From Candidatus Humimicrobium oleiphilum (GTDB lineage Bacteria > Actinomycetota > Humimicrobiia > Humimicrobiales > Humimicrobiaceae), in contig DBPS01000047.1 in the NCBI GenBank assembly GCA_002304935.1, positions 19,694-83,693 on the forward strand: a stretch of 64,000 bases of DNA, written 5' to 3'. Both the position numbers and the translations under genes were made by a program. Shown here one piece after another: positions 8,563-17,865 of the stretch. Numbering within the stretch: position 1 is the first letter of the stretch; the number at the start of each line of letters is the position of its first letter. Under the pieces are notes generated by a model. It saw nothing but the letters and a program-made list of their open reading frames with translations, was not told the origin of the DNA and did not search any database.

Positions 8563-10080
8563 ATGGCATCTAAAATATTTATTTTTGACACGACTCTTAG
8601 GGATGGAGAGCAGGCACCCGGCATACATCTGAACGTAAAGGAAAAACTTGAGATAGCTCATCAGCTGGCAAAGCTTAATGTTGACATTATAGAAGCAGGT
8701 TTCCCCATCTCTTCGCCAAGTGATTTTGAAGGGGTAAAAGCAGTTTCAAAAGCAATAAAGGACCGATCCATAGCAGCTCTTGCCCGTGCAAATTTCAAAG
8801 ACATCGATGCTGCCGGAGAAGCTCTAAAAAATGCAGCAAACCCTGTAATACATACTTTTATCTCTTCATCTGATATTCATCTTAAATATCAGTTAAACAA
8901 ATCCAGGGAAGAAGTACTTGAAATAGCTGCCGCATCAGTAAAGAGATGCAAGAAATATACGGACCAGATAGAGTTTTCCGCAATGGATGCAACCAGAAGC
9001 GATAAGGAATACCTGGCGAAAATGTATGAGATTGCTATTAAGAACGGAGCAACTGTATTAAATGTTCCGGATACAGTAGGATACGCCCTTCCCCTGGAAT
9101 ATTCTGAGCTGATTGCTTACCTTATGAATAATGTAAAAGGGATTGAAGATGTAATTATCAGCGTGCATTGTCATAATGATCTGGGTCTTGCAGTTGCCAA
9201 CTCCATACTGGCTTTAAATCATGGCGCAAGACAGATCGAATGCTCTGTAAATGGCATAGGTGAAAGAGCTGGAAACGCAGCAATAGAAGAAGTTGCACTG
9301 ATAATAGATACAAGAAAAAAGGATCTTGATGTCTATACAGATATAAATATAAAAGAAATAGCAAAGACTTCAAGCCTTGTTGCTTCACTGACCGGGTATC
9401 TGATTGCCCCCAATAAAGCAATTATAGGCAAGAATGCATTTGCCCATGAGGCAGGAATCCACCAGGATGGCATGCTAAAAGACAGATCTACATATGAGAT
9501 TTTAAAACCGGAGGACATTGGTCTTTCTGCATCAAAGCTTATACTTGGCAAGCATTCAGGAAGACACGCATTTGCAAAAAGGCTGGAAGATCTGGGATTT
9601 ATGTTAAGTGAAGCCGAGATAGAAAAATCTTTTGAAAGGTTTAAATTGCTGGCAGAGAAAAAAGGTGCAATCAGCGACAAGGACCTTAAAGCAATCGTAC
9701 AAAATGAAATAAGAGAGACTTCAGAATATTTCAAACTTAATTATTATAATATTCTAAGCGGTACAAATATAAAATCTACATCAACAGTAGGTATAGAAAT
9801 AAATGGAAAACTGTTCGAGTCTTCGTACAATGGTGACGGACCTGTCGATGCTTCTTTTAAGGCAATAGACCAGATTACAAAACTTAAAGCAAAACTTGTC
9901 GAATATGTAATAGAGGCAGTTACTGAAGGAAAAGATGCCATAGGATCAGTAAAAATCATTGCAAGTGCCAACGGAGTAGAAGTAATGGGCAGAGGAATAA
10001 GCACTGACATTATTGAAGCCAGTATAAAAGCCTATGTTGATGCAATGAACAGGATCATAGAAAAACAGGAAGTTGAATAA
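8563..10080 (+). CDS. leuA: 2-isopropylmalate synthase
   Basis: LeuA condenses acetyl-CoA with 2-oxoisovalerate, committing carbon to leucine. The 505-residue protein shows the HMGL-like TIM barrel signature TTLRDGEQAPG (10-20), the metal-site motif HCHNDLGLAVANS, GIGERAGNAA, and the HAGIHQDGMLKD-type segment. The LeuA dimer regulatory domain (about 370-505), ending with GRGISTDIIEASIKAYVDA, is where leucine feedback binds in this family. It differs from the paralogous CimA later in the operon by GEQAPG instead of GSQGEN. The intergenic spaces on both sides (58 and 117 bases) show no terminator. Confidence 0.93.
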   Translation: MASKIFIFDTTLRDGEQAPGIHLNVKEKLEIAHQLAKLNVDIIEAGFPISSPSDFEGVKAVSKAIKDRSIAALARANFKDIDAAGEALKNAANPVIHTFISSSDIHLKYQLNKSREEVLEIAAASVKRCKKYTDQIEFSAMDATRSDKEYLAKMYEIAIKNGATVLNVPDTVGYALPLEYSELIAYLMNNVKGIEDVIISVHCHNDLGLAVANSILALNHGARQIECSVNGIGERAGNAAIEEVALIIDTRKKDLDVYTDINIKEIAKTSSLVASLTGYLIAPNKAIIGKNAFAHEAGIHQDGMLKDRSTYEILKPEDIGLSASKLILGKHSGRHAFAKRLEDLGFMLSEAEIEKSFERFKLLAEKKGAISDKDLKAIVQNEIRETSEYFKLNYYNILSGTNIKSTSTVGIEINGKLFESSYNGDGPVDASFKAIDQITKLKAKLVEYVIEAVTEGKDAIGSVKIIASANGVEVMGRGISTDIIEASIKAYVDAMNRIIEKQEVE

Positions 10081-10197
10081 ATAGTATATTAAAATATAAT
10101 ATCAAAATATTTATTGGTAATTATCTGTATATTTACATAAATGAAAAAGATAATTTGATATTTGATTTATTTTTATTTTAGCAATGGAGAAAATTAA

Positions 10198-11472
10198 ATG
10201 AATAAAAATAAGAAGTCACAGACCGCAGCTCAGAAGATACTTGCAAAACATTGCGGAAAAGAATATGTAGAAACAGGAGAAATAGTCAATGCAAATGTCG
10301 ATCTTGTTCTTGGCAATGACATAACCATGCCACTTGCAATCGAAGAATTTAAAAAAACTGGCGCAAAATCCGTATTTGATATTAATAAAATTGCGATTGT
10401 CCCTGATCATTTTACTCCTAATAAAGATATAAAATCAGCTCAGCAGGCAAAAAAAATACGGGAATTTGCAAAAGAGTATGATATTAAAAATTATTTTGAG
10501 ATAGGATGTATGGGAATAGAACATGCCTTGATTCCTGAAAAAGGCCTTGTTCTTCCCGGGAATCTGATAATCGGTGCTGATTCACATACATGTACATATG
10601 GTGCATTGGGAGCACTTTCAACAGGCATGGGAAGTACAGATATAGGCATGGCAATGGCAACAGGCAGGACATGGTTTATGGTCCCCGGAACTATAAAGTT
10701 TAACTTAAACGGTAACCTTAAACAATGGGTGACGGGAAAGGATATCATACTTTATATCATAGGGAAAATAGGTGTTGACGGGGCATTATACAAATCCATG
10801 GAATTTACAGGAACGACTATTGATTTAATATCAATGGATGAAAGATTTACAATAGCAAATATGGCTATTGAAGCTGGTGCAAAATTCGGATTTTTTAATG
10901 TTGATAAAAAAACAATAGATTTCATTGAAAAAACCGGGAAAGATAAAAAAATGTTTGAAGTTTATGCAAGTGATGAAAATGCTGAATATGATGAAATAAT
11001 AAACATTGCAGCTGAAGAAATAGACCTGCTTGTGGCAGCTCCGCACCTGCCTTCTAATGTAAAGAAAGTCAAAGAACTTGGAAATATTAAAATCGACCAG
11101 GTTGTGATAGGTTCCTGTACCAATGGCAGAATTGAAGACCTGAGAATCGCAAACGATATTATTGCAGGTAAAAAAGTAAATTCTGAGGTAAGGACGATCA
11201 TTATTCCTGCAACTCAGAAAATATACCTTGATGCTTTAAAGGCAGGATATATTGAAAATTTTATAAAAGCCGGATGTGTTGTCAGCACTCCTACATGTGG
11301 GCCCTGCCTTGGAGGGCATATGGGAATTTTGGCTGAAGGAGAAAAAGCAGTATCAACTACCAACAGGAATTTTGTAGGCAGAATGGGCCATCCTGAAAGC
11401 GAAGTTTATCTTGCCGGTCCGGCAGTTGCCGCCGCTTCAGCAATAACAGGCAGAATAAGTATTCCTGAATAA
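10198..11472 (+). CDS. leuC: 3-isopropylmalate/(R)-citramalate dehydratase, large subunit
   Basis: This is the [4Fe-4S] aconitase-family large subunit that isomerises isopropylmalate and, in the citramalate route, converts citramalate to 3-methylmalate. The 424-residue length matches the short, archaeal-type LeuC rather than the longer (about 465) E. coli form. Cluster cysteines are seen in GSCTNGR and [16 protein letters not shown] and the C-terminal [18 protein letters not shown] are typical. A weak GGAG site precedes ATG 10198. It works as a heterodimer with LeuD directly downstream. Confidence 0.92.
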   Translation: MNKNKKSQTAAQKILAKHCGKEYVETGEIVNANVDLVLGNDITMPLAIEEFKKTGAKSVFDINKIAIVPDHFTPNKDIKSAQQAKKIREFAKEYDIKNYFEIGCMGIEHALIPEKGLVLPGNLIIGADSHTCTYGALGALSTGMGSTDIGMAMATGRTWFMVPGTIKFNLNGNLKQWVTGKDIILYIIGKIGVDGALYKSMEFTGTTIDLISMDERFTIANMAIEAGAKFGFFNVDKKTIDFIEKTGKDKKMFEVYASDENAEYDEIINIAAEEIDLLVAAPHLPSNVKKVKELGNIKIDQVVIGSCTNGRIEDLRIANDIIAGKKVNSEVRTIIIPATQKIYLDALKAGYIENFIKAGCVVSTPTCGPCLGGHMGILAEGEKAVSTTNRNFVGRMGHPESEVYLAGPAVAAASAITGRISIPE

Positions 11473-11507
11473 TTTTATATGTAATTTTGGAACTTCAAGG
11501 AGGAAAT

Positions 11508-12008
11508 TTGATAATAAAAGATAAAGCAATAAAATATGGCAGCAATGTAGATACAGATGTAATAATACCTGCAAGGTATCTGAACACCATTAACGAAAAA
11601 GAACTGGCTGCACATTGTTTTGAAGATCTGGATAAGGAATTTGCAGAAAAAGTAAAAGAAAGCAAAATAGTGGTAGCGGCTGATAATTTCGGTTGTGGCT
11701 CATCAAGAGAACATGCGCCTCTTGCAATAAAAGCGAGCGGTGTAAAGTTAATCATAGCCAAATCATATGCAAGGATCTTTTTTAGAAATGCAATCAATAT
11801 CGGTTTGCCCGTAATAGTAAATGAGCAGGCAGCAGATGATATCAGTGAAGGAGATACCATAGAAGCGGATCTTGACAAAGGAGAGATAAAGAATATCTCG
11901 ACCGGCATGGTTTATTTAACAAAACCATTCCCGGAATTCATTCAGACGCTGATATCAAAAGGCGGATATGTAAATTATGTTAAAGATAAATTTGATAAGG
12001 AGAACTGA
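11508..12008 (+). CDS. leuD: 3-isopropylmalate dehydratase, small subunit
   Basis: The swivelling small subunit pairs with LeuC. The motif NVDTDVIIPARYL near the N terminus and the GCGSSREHAP loop around residue 60 are diagnostic. I place the start at TTG 11508, giving 166 residues: it lies four bases after AAGGAGG (11497-11503), the same spacing as ilvD. The frame extends upstream to a TTG at 11487, but that would put the ribosome site inside the gene. The stop TGA overlaps the leuB ATG by one base. Confidence 0.9.
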   Translation: MIIKDKAIKYGSNVDTDVIIPARYLNTINEKELAAHCFEDLDKEFAEKVKESKIVVAADNFGCGSSREHAPLAIKASGVKLIIAKSYARIFFRNAINIGLPVIVNEQAADDISEGDTIEADLDKGEIKNISTGMVYLTKPFPEFIQTLISKGGYVNYVKDKFDKEN

Positions 12009-13087
12009 TGAAAAAGATAATGGTTTTGCCAGGAGATGGTATCGGACCCGAAATAGTCGATGAAGCACTCAAGATAATTGATTTTTTTATTGAAGAATCG
12101 AATCTTGATATAAGGTATGAATTCGGGGATATAGGAGGCATTGCGATTGACAAGTATGGCATACCATTGAAAGACGAGACTCTTGAGATGTGTAAAAATT
12201 CAGATGCGGTTCTTCTTGGTGCAGTGGGCGGGCCGAAGTGGGAGACAACCGAACCGGGAAAGCCCAGGCCAGAGGATGCTCTCCTGAAAGTAAGAAAAGA
12301 GATGTCGCTTTTTGCAAATTTGAGACCTGTCAGGATATACAAGCCTTTGATTGACTCTTCAACTTTAAAAAGGGAAGTCATCGAAGGTGTCGATATCCTT
12401 GTAGTGAGAGAACTTACGGGAGGCATTTATTTTGGCAAAAGAGAAAGAGTAGTTTCGAATGAAGATATATTTGCATATGATACCGAGCTTTATCACCTGT
12501 ATGAAATAGAGAGAATTGTAAAACTTGCTTTTGAAACAGCAAGGCTGAGGAGAAAAAAAGTAACATCAGTTGATAAAGCCAATATACTTGAAAGTTCAAG
12601 GCTCTGGCGTGAAACAGTTATGCGTATTCATAAAGATTATAGCGATATTGAATTAAATCATATGTATGTGGACAATACATCAATGCAGCTTATCAGGAAT
12701 CCCAAGCAGTTTGACGTAATAGTTACTTCGAATTTGTTTGGTGATATTTTAAGTGACGAGACTGCCATGATATCAGGTTCGATAGGACTTCTTCCAAGTG
12801 CTTCACTCGGTGAGAACAATTCAGGAATGTATGAACCTATTCATGGAAGTGCACCTGATATCCAGGGAACAGGGAAAGCCAATCCTATTGCCCAGATTCT
12901 TTCTCTTGCCATGCTTTTCAGATATAGTTTAGGATTAAAAAGAGAAGCAGGCAGAATAGAAGCTGCCGTAAATCAGGTTCTTGAGAAAGGTTACAGGACT
13001 CCCGATATCAATACAGAAAACGGAAAGCTGATAAACACAAAAGAGATGGGAAACCTCATACTGGAAGCTGCCAGTGATTTGAAATGA
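12008..13087 (+). CDS. leuB: 3-isopropylmalate dehydrogenase
   Basis: An NAD-dependent beta-decarboxylating dehydrogenase of 359 residues. It shows the nucleotide-pathway start LPGDGIGPEIV, the substrate loop VRELTGGIYFG, the DNTSMQLIRNPKQFDV segment with metal-binding Asp residues, and the NAD site EPIHGSAPDIQGTGKANP. It acts on 3-isopropylmalate for leucine and probably on 3-methylmalate in the CimA route to 2-oxobutanoate. It is coupled to leuD by a one-base overlap. Confidence 0.94.
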   Translation: MKKIMVLPGDGIGPEIVDEALKIIDFFIEESNLDIRYEFGDIGGIAIDKYGIPLKDETLEMCKNSDAVLLGAVGGPKWETTEPGKPRPEDALLKVRKEMSLFANLRPVRIYKPLIDSSTLKREVIEGVDILVVRELTGGIYFGKRERVVSNEDIFAYDTELYHLYEIERIVKLAFETARLRRKKVTSVDKANILESSRLWRETVMRIHKDYSDIELNHMYVDNTSMQLIRNPKQFDVIVTSNLFGDILSDETAMISGSIGLLPSASLGENNSGMYEPIHGSAPDIQGTGKANPIAQILSLAMLFRYSLGLKREAGRIEAAVNQVLEKGYRTPDINTENGKLINTKEMGNLILEAASDLK

Positions 13088-13123
13088 TTCGATGGAATTA
13101 AAAAATAGATTCAGGGGAATATA

Positions 13124-14695
13124 ATGCCAAATAAAATTTTTATTTTTGACACAACATTAAGAGACGGTTCTCAGGGCGAGAATATTTCTTTTTCAGTCAA
13201 GGACAAACTCCGGATAATTGAGAAATTCAATGATGTCGGTATTGATTATATAGAAGTCGGTTTTCCTGCATCTAATCCAAAAGATATTGAAATTTTTGAT
13301 ATCTTAAAAACAAAGAAGTTCTCAAATTCAAAAATTGTTGCTTTTGGAAGAACCAAATATAAAGATACTTTAGTACAGGATGATGATAATATAAATACAC
13401 TGATTGATTGCGGTGCTGATGTCATCTGTATTTTTGGGAAATCTTCTGCTTTTCACGCGGAGAAAATAATCGAAACTTCTCTCGAAAACAACCTTGAAAT
13501 GATTTTTGAATCAGTATCATACCTGAAAAAGAATTCTCCGGAGACAATCTTTGACGGAGAGCATTTTTTTGATGGCTTTAAAGAAAACCCTGAATATGCA
13601 ATAAAAACATTAAAAGCTGCAGAAGACGGTGGGGCTGATTTTATTGTTCTTTGTGACACAAACGGAGGTACCTTACCGTCAGATATGTCAAGAATAGTCG
13701 AAATAGTGAAGAAAGAGATAATGATACCTATAGGCATTCATGTTCATAATGATTGCGGTTGTGCAGTAGCCAATTCAATAATTGCAGTCAATAAGGGAGC
13801 AGTCATGGTACAGGGAACAATAAATGGTTATGGAGAGAGGACCGGAAATGCTGACCTCTGCCAGATAATACCTAATCTTGAAATCAAAATGAAACTTAAA
13901 TGCCTGCAGGATGGCAAACTTAAAGATCTTACAAGCCTGTCAAGGTTTATTGCAGAAATTGCGAATCAGATACCCGCAAATCATCAGCCTTTTGTCGGAA
14001 GCAGCTCATTTGCACATAAAGCCGGTATGCATGTAAGCGGAGTAAGCAAATACTCGACAGCTTTTGAACATGTACCTCCGGAGATGATAGGTAATTCCAG
14101 GAGGATACTGATAAGTGAGCTTTCGGGTAAAAAATCGATAATCCTTAAGGCAAAAGAATTTGGTATGGATCTGGAAAATGAGCCAAAAACAGTAAATGAG
14201 ATTCTTGAAAGAATACTTTCTCTTGAGCATGAGGGATATCAGTTTGAAGCAGCTGATGCAAGTTTTGAGCTTCTTGTAAGGGATATTACCAGAACAAAAA
14301 AGAAATATTTCAAGCTGGAAAGTTTCAGGATATTAAACGAAAAAAAGGAAAACGGAGAAGTGCTCTCAGAAGCAACAGTAAAGATACATGTAAATTCAAA
14401 CAGGATAATTGAAACAGCAGAGGGAGTAGGACCTGTAAATGCTCTTGACAAAGCATTAAGAAAAGCACTTACAACATTTTATCCCGGCCTTGAAAAAATC
14501 ATACTTACTGATTTTAAGGTAAGAGTCCTTGATGAGAAAAAAGGCACCGGTGCAATTGTAAGAGTTTTCATTGAATCCACTGATGGAGAAAAAAGCTGGG
14601 GCACCATAGGTGTATCAGAAAACATAATCGAAGCAAGCTGGGAAGCTCTAGCAGATAGTATAGTTTATGGATTGAATCATATAGAAAAAGCATAG
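13124..14695 (+). CDS. cimA: (R)-citramalate synthase
   Basis: CimA condenses pyruvate with acetyl-CoA, giving a threonine-independent route to isoleucine. The 523-residue protein has the HMGL barrel signature TTLRDGSQGENISFSVKDKL (9-28) and the metal motif HVHNDCGCAVANS. The NGYGERTGNADLCQIIP segment and KAGMHVSGV motif are characteristic of the CimA branch rather than LeuA. A LeuA-type regulatory domain lies at the C terminus. It is the last gene of the operon, and its stop codon is embedded in a terminator-like hairpin. No ilvA is visible in the window, consistent with this route. Confidence 0.9.
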   Translation: MPNKIFIFDTTLRDGSQGENISFSVKDKLRIIEKFNDVGIDYIEVGFPASNPKDIEIFDILKTKKFSNSKIVAFGRTKYKDTLVQDDDNINTLIDCGADVICIFGKSSAFHAEKIIETSLENNLEMIFESVSYLKKNSPETIFDGEHFFDGFKENPEYAIKTLKAAEDGGADFIVLCDTNGGTLPSDMSRIVEIVKKEIMIPIGIHVHNDCGCAVANSIIAVNKGAVMVQGTINGYGERTGNADLCQIIPNLEIKMKLKCLQDGKLKDLTSLSRFIAEIANQIPANHQPFVGSSSFAHKAGMHVSGVSKYSTAFEHVPPEMIGNSRRILISELSGKKSIILKAKEFGMDLENEPKTVNEILERILSLEHEGYQFEAADASFELLVRDITRTKKKYFKLESFRILNEKKENGEVLSEATVKIHVNSNRIIETAEGVGPVNALDKALRKALTTFYPGLEKIILTDFKVRVLDEKKGTGAIVRVFIESTDGEKSWGTIGVSENIIEASWEALADSIVYGLNHIEKA

Positions 14696-14716
14696 ATAAT
14701 GCTTTTCTTTTTCTAT
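14683..14716 (+). terminator. Probable terminator overlapping the cimA stop codon
   Basis: AAAAGCAT (14686-14693) pairs with ATGCTTTT (14699-14706), and T-rich sequence follows (14708-14725). An alternative register pairs GAAAAAG with CTTTTTC. It would end the ilv-leu-cimA transcript before hppA. Confidence 0.6.
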
Positions 14717-14792
14717 AAAATTTTTAATAATCATAATTTGATATTTTATTATTTTTTTTAATATCATTTGTTACAAGAATTAGGAGAGAAAA

Positions 14793-16931
14793 ATGTCAGG
14801 TATGATAGTCTTGAGAATTGTGCCTTTTATCGGTGCTTTTATTGCCTTAATTCTTGCAGTTGTTTTCACAAAACTTGTAAACAAGAAAAATCGTGGAAAT
14901 AAAAGAATGCAGGAAATATCAGATGCAATTTACATAGGAAGCCGGGCTTACCTTAATCAGCAGGCAAGAATAATGATAATATTTTTTATTGTCATTGAAG
15001 TTTTGTTTTTTATAATGGTTAAATTCGGATTCCTGGAATATCCTTCTTTGCTTGCTTTTGCTACCGGAGGCGGTTTCAGTATAATGATCGGTTATATAGC
15101 AATGTGGATTTCAACAAGGACAAACTCCAGAGTTACCCAGGCTGCAAAAGAGAAGGGTCTTGGTGAAGCAATGAATATAGCTTTTACTGCAGCTTCAGCA
15201 TCAGGTCTTATCCTCGGAGTAGTTGCACTATTTGATACTGCATTATGGTTCAATGTATTGTTCTGGTGGTATGGAAGAAGCGGTAGCGATCTTGCAGTAA
15301 ATCTTGACCATGTCGTAAACATTCTTGTTACTTTTACAATAGGTGCAAGTTTTGCAGCGTTTTTTATGAGAACCGGCGGAGGCATATTTACAAAAGCGGC
15401 CGATATGGGTGCTGATTATGTGGGCAAAGTGGAGTCAGGTTTAAGGGAAGATGATTACAGGAATCCAGCAACAATAGCTGACAATGTCGGTGATAACGTC
15501 GGTGATGTAGGAGGTATGAATGCAGACTCTCTTGAATCATGGGTCGGTGCGATAATCTCTGCCGAATTTCTTGGATTTCTTGCATTTAAAGATTCACCGA
15601 TGTTATTAAAAAGCATATTGCTTCCCATGCTTATTTCAACAGCAGGTGTATTTGCTTCAATAGTTGCAATATTCATAATAAAAGGAACAGTATCAAGATA
15701 TAAGCAAAATGCGACAGTCAGCAAACTTACCAGCACCACACTGTCAGGTCTGTTTATAACCTCTTTATTGGTTATATTATTTTCATTCTTTTTAACCTGG
15801 TACATAATGGGTGCAGGATATATGTATATATTTTATGCATCTATAGGCGGACTTCTTGCAGGATTTCTGATAGGTCTTTTCACATTATTATATACTGACG
15901 CCAAATTCCGACCCACTAGGAACATAGCGGAGAGTGCAAAAAGCGGTCCTGCGACTCTTGTTGTAAACGGGCTAGCTTACGGTATGGAAAGTACTGTTCT
16001 TCCTGCATTTATAGTAATAATTTCCATGGTATTCAGTTTTTATATTTCAGGAGGTTCGTCAAATGTCCAGATGGGGCTTTATGGCGTTTCAGTAGCAGCA
16101 GTTGCAATGCTTTCAGTTTCTCCATTTGCCATAGCAATAGATGTCTATGGTCCGATTGCTGACAATGCAGGAGGAATCGCAGAAATGGCCGAACTTGATC
16201 CTGAAGTAAGAAAAACAACAGACAAGCTTGATGCGGTAGGCAATACAACAGCTGCCATAGGAAAAGGCATACTTATAGGCAGCGCTGCCATAACTGCAAT
16301 CGCACTCGGCCAGGCTTATTTTTCAAAGATAGGCCTGCTTACTGAAAAGATGGGCCTGAGTGTGATTATTGATTTCATGAAAGATCCGAAGATCCTTGCA
16401 GGTCTGTTTGTAGGCGTTATAATTCCATTTTTATTCACATCGCTACTTATAGGTTCGGTAGGCAAGGCTGCCAATAAGGTCGTAATAGAAGCCAGAAAGC
16501 AGATAAAAGATATGATGGCAGGAAAATCCAAGGGTGATCCCAAGACTTTCATAACAATAGTAACCCGGGCTGCACAGAGAGGCATAATAATCCCCGGAAT
16601 TCTCATATTTGCAATACCTGTTGTAGTTGGTCTTCTACTTGGTCCCGGTGGGGTGGTTGCTCTTATCATGGGTACCCTTCTTTCCGGTTTTGCACTGGCT
16701 ATATTTATGGCAAATTCAGGAGGAGCTCTTGATAATGCCAAGAAGAAAATAGAGGAAGAAGGCGGGAGCGGGACTCCGGAGCATTCGGCATCTGTTGTGG
16801 GTGATACAGTCGGAGATCCTTTAAAAGACACTGCCGGCCCTTCAATGAACATACTTATAAAACTTATAAGTGTAGTATCGATTGAAACAGCCGTTCTGGT
16901 TGTTACCCTGTATGGAAAATTATTCCATTAA
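14793..16931 (+). CDS. hppA: Membrane-bound ion-translocating pyrophosphatase
   Basis: An integral membrane enzyme of 712 residues with about 16 predicted TM helices; it hydrolyses pyrophosphate and pumps H+ or Na+. The triad of family motifs is present: ADNVGDNVGDVGG, DNAGGIAEMAELDPEVR and GDTVGDPLKDTAGPSMN. GNTTAAIGKG has Ala where potassium-independent enzymes carry Lys, so a K+-dependent type is likely. The first motif continues GGMNADSLESW where most homologues read AGMGADLFES, a noticeable departure. Good AGGAGAG ribosome site. Ion specificity cannot be read with certainty. Monocistronic: terminators lie on both sides. Confidence 0.95.
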   Translation: MSGMIVLRIVPFIGAFIALILAVVFTKLVNKKNRGNKRMQEISDAIYIGSRAYLNQQARIMIIFFIVIEVLFFIMVKFGFLEYPSLLAFATGGGFSIMIGYIAMWISTRTNSRVTQAAKEKGLGEAMNIAFTAASASGLILGVVALFDTALWFNVLFWWYGRSGSDLAVNLDHVVNILVTFTIGASFAAFFMRTGGGIFTKAADMGADYVGKVESGLREDDYRNPATIADNVGDNVGDVGGMNADSLESWVGAIISAEFLGFLAFKDSPMLLKSILLPMLISTAGVFASIVAIFIIKGTVSRYKQNATVSKLTSTTLSGLFITSLLVILFSFFLTWYIMGAGYMYIFYASIGGLLAGFLIGLFTLLYTDAKFRPTRNIAESAKSGPATLVVNGLAYGMESTVLPAFIVIISMVFSFYISGGSSNVQMGLYGVSVAAVAMLSVSPFAIAIDVYGPIADNAGGIAEMAELDPEVRKTTDKLDAVGNTTAAIGKGILIGSAAITAIALGQAYFSKIGLLTEKMGLSVIIDFMKDPKILAGLFVGVIIPFLFTSLLIGSVGKAANKVVIEARKQIKDMMAGKSKGDPKTFITIVTRAAQRGIIIPGILIFAIPVVVGLLLGPGGVVALIMGTLLSGFALAIFMANSGGALDNAKKKIEEEGGSGTPEHSASVVGDTVGDPLKDTAGPSMNILIKLISVVSIETAVLVVTLYGKLFH

Positions 16932-16955
16932 ATAAAAATTTAATTTTAAAAAAAT

Positions 16956-16999
16956 AAAAGGGAAATTATTATTGCCTAGGTTTTAATAATTTCCCTTTT
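16956..16999. terminator. Strong bidirectional hairpin terminator after hppA
   Basis: A perfect 16-bp stem (16956-16971 with 16984-16999) encloses a 12-base loop containing CCTAGG. The A-run on the left and T-run on the right allow termination in both directions. Confidence 0.88.
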
Positions 17000-17001
17000 G
17001 A

Positions 17002-17007
17002 TATAAT
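17002..17007 (+). promoter_or_regulatory. Candidate -10 element immediately upstream of larB
   Basis: A perfect TATAAT lies 8 bases before the larB ATG at 17016 and overlaps the edge of the preceding terminator. A start about seven bases downstream of the -10 would make the larB mRNA leaderless or nearly so; no Shine-Dalgarno sequence is present. The -35 region is unclear. Confidence 0.45.
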
Positions 17008-17015
17008 ATTTTGTT

Positions 17016-17783
17016 ATGGAAAATGAAATAGGGAAAATTTTAGACAAACTACTTGATAATTTCCAGAATAAGGAAATAACCAAAAAAGAACTCACAAAAA
17101 AAATCAGTGAGATGTACTTTGAGGACATCGGTTATGCCAAAATAGATCACCACCGCAAATTAAGGAGAGGTTTTCCGGAAGTAATTTTTGGCGCTAACAA
17201 ATCCAGGCAGCAGACAGTAGAGATTGCCAAGAGCATACTTAAATATTCAGACAAGCTTTTAATCACTAAAACAAACAAAGAATGCTATATTGATCTGAAA
17301 AAAGAATTCCCCGGCATCAGCTATGATGAGTTATCGCAATGTATTTATCTTATACCTGCAGAGCATGACAGCAGATTGAAAGAGGGCATAGTTGTTATAT
17401 GTGCCGGCACATCGGACATCCCTATTGCAGAAGAAGCTTGCTTAAGCGCATATATGATGGAGAACAATATAAAGAAAATATATGATGTCGGCGTGGCAGG
17501 GCTGCACCGACTACTGAGTTTTAAAAATGAAATCCTTGAAGCCAGGGTAATAATCGCAGTCGCAGGCATGGAAGGAGCTCTTCCGGGAATAGTAAGTTCT
17601 ATTTCCAGATGTCCTGTTATCGGTGTACCGACAAGCATAGGATATGGAACAGGCTTTAAAGGCATTTCAGCACTTCTTACAATGTTAAATTCATGCAGCC
17701 CAGGGCTTAGTGTGGTAAATATTGACAATGGTTTTGGTGCGGGATATCTGGCCGGTCTTATAAACATGCGAAGCAGCAAATAA
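17016..17783 (+). CDS. larB: LarB, nickel-pincer cofactor biosynthesis carboxylase
   Basis: LarB carboxylates and hydrolyses nicotinic acid adenine dinucleotide in synthesis of the nickel-pincer cofactor of lactate racemase-type enzymes. The 255-residue protein has the LarB-specific N-terminal segment DHHRKLRRGFPEVIFGANKS and a C-terminal AIR-carboxylase-like (PurE-type) domain with CAGTSDIPIAEEA, AVAGMEGALPGIVSS and GVPTSIGYG. The lone domain arrangement distinguishes it from PurE. larC, larE and larA are not in the window, so the cofactor pathway must be completed elsewhere. No ribosome site precedes the ATG. Confidence 0.9.
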   Translation: MENEIGKILDKLLDNFQNKEITKKELTKKISEMYFEDIGYAKIDHHRKLRRGFPEVIFGANKSRQQTVEIAKSILKYSDKLLITKTNKECYIDLKKEFPGISYDELSQCIYLIPAEHDSRLKEGIVVICAGTSDIPIAEEACLSAYMMENNIKKIYDVGVAGLHRLLSFKNEILEARVIIAVAGMEGALPGIVSSISRCPVIGVPTSIGYGTGFKGISALLTMLNSCSPGLSVVNIDNGFGAGYLAGLINMRSSK

Positions 17784-17865
17784 TAATATCGCATTAATAA
17801 TTTTATTAAAAATTTATTTTCATTATAATAAAAAATAATAAAAATCTTTGTACTGGTTATGGTAT

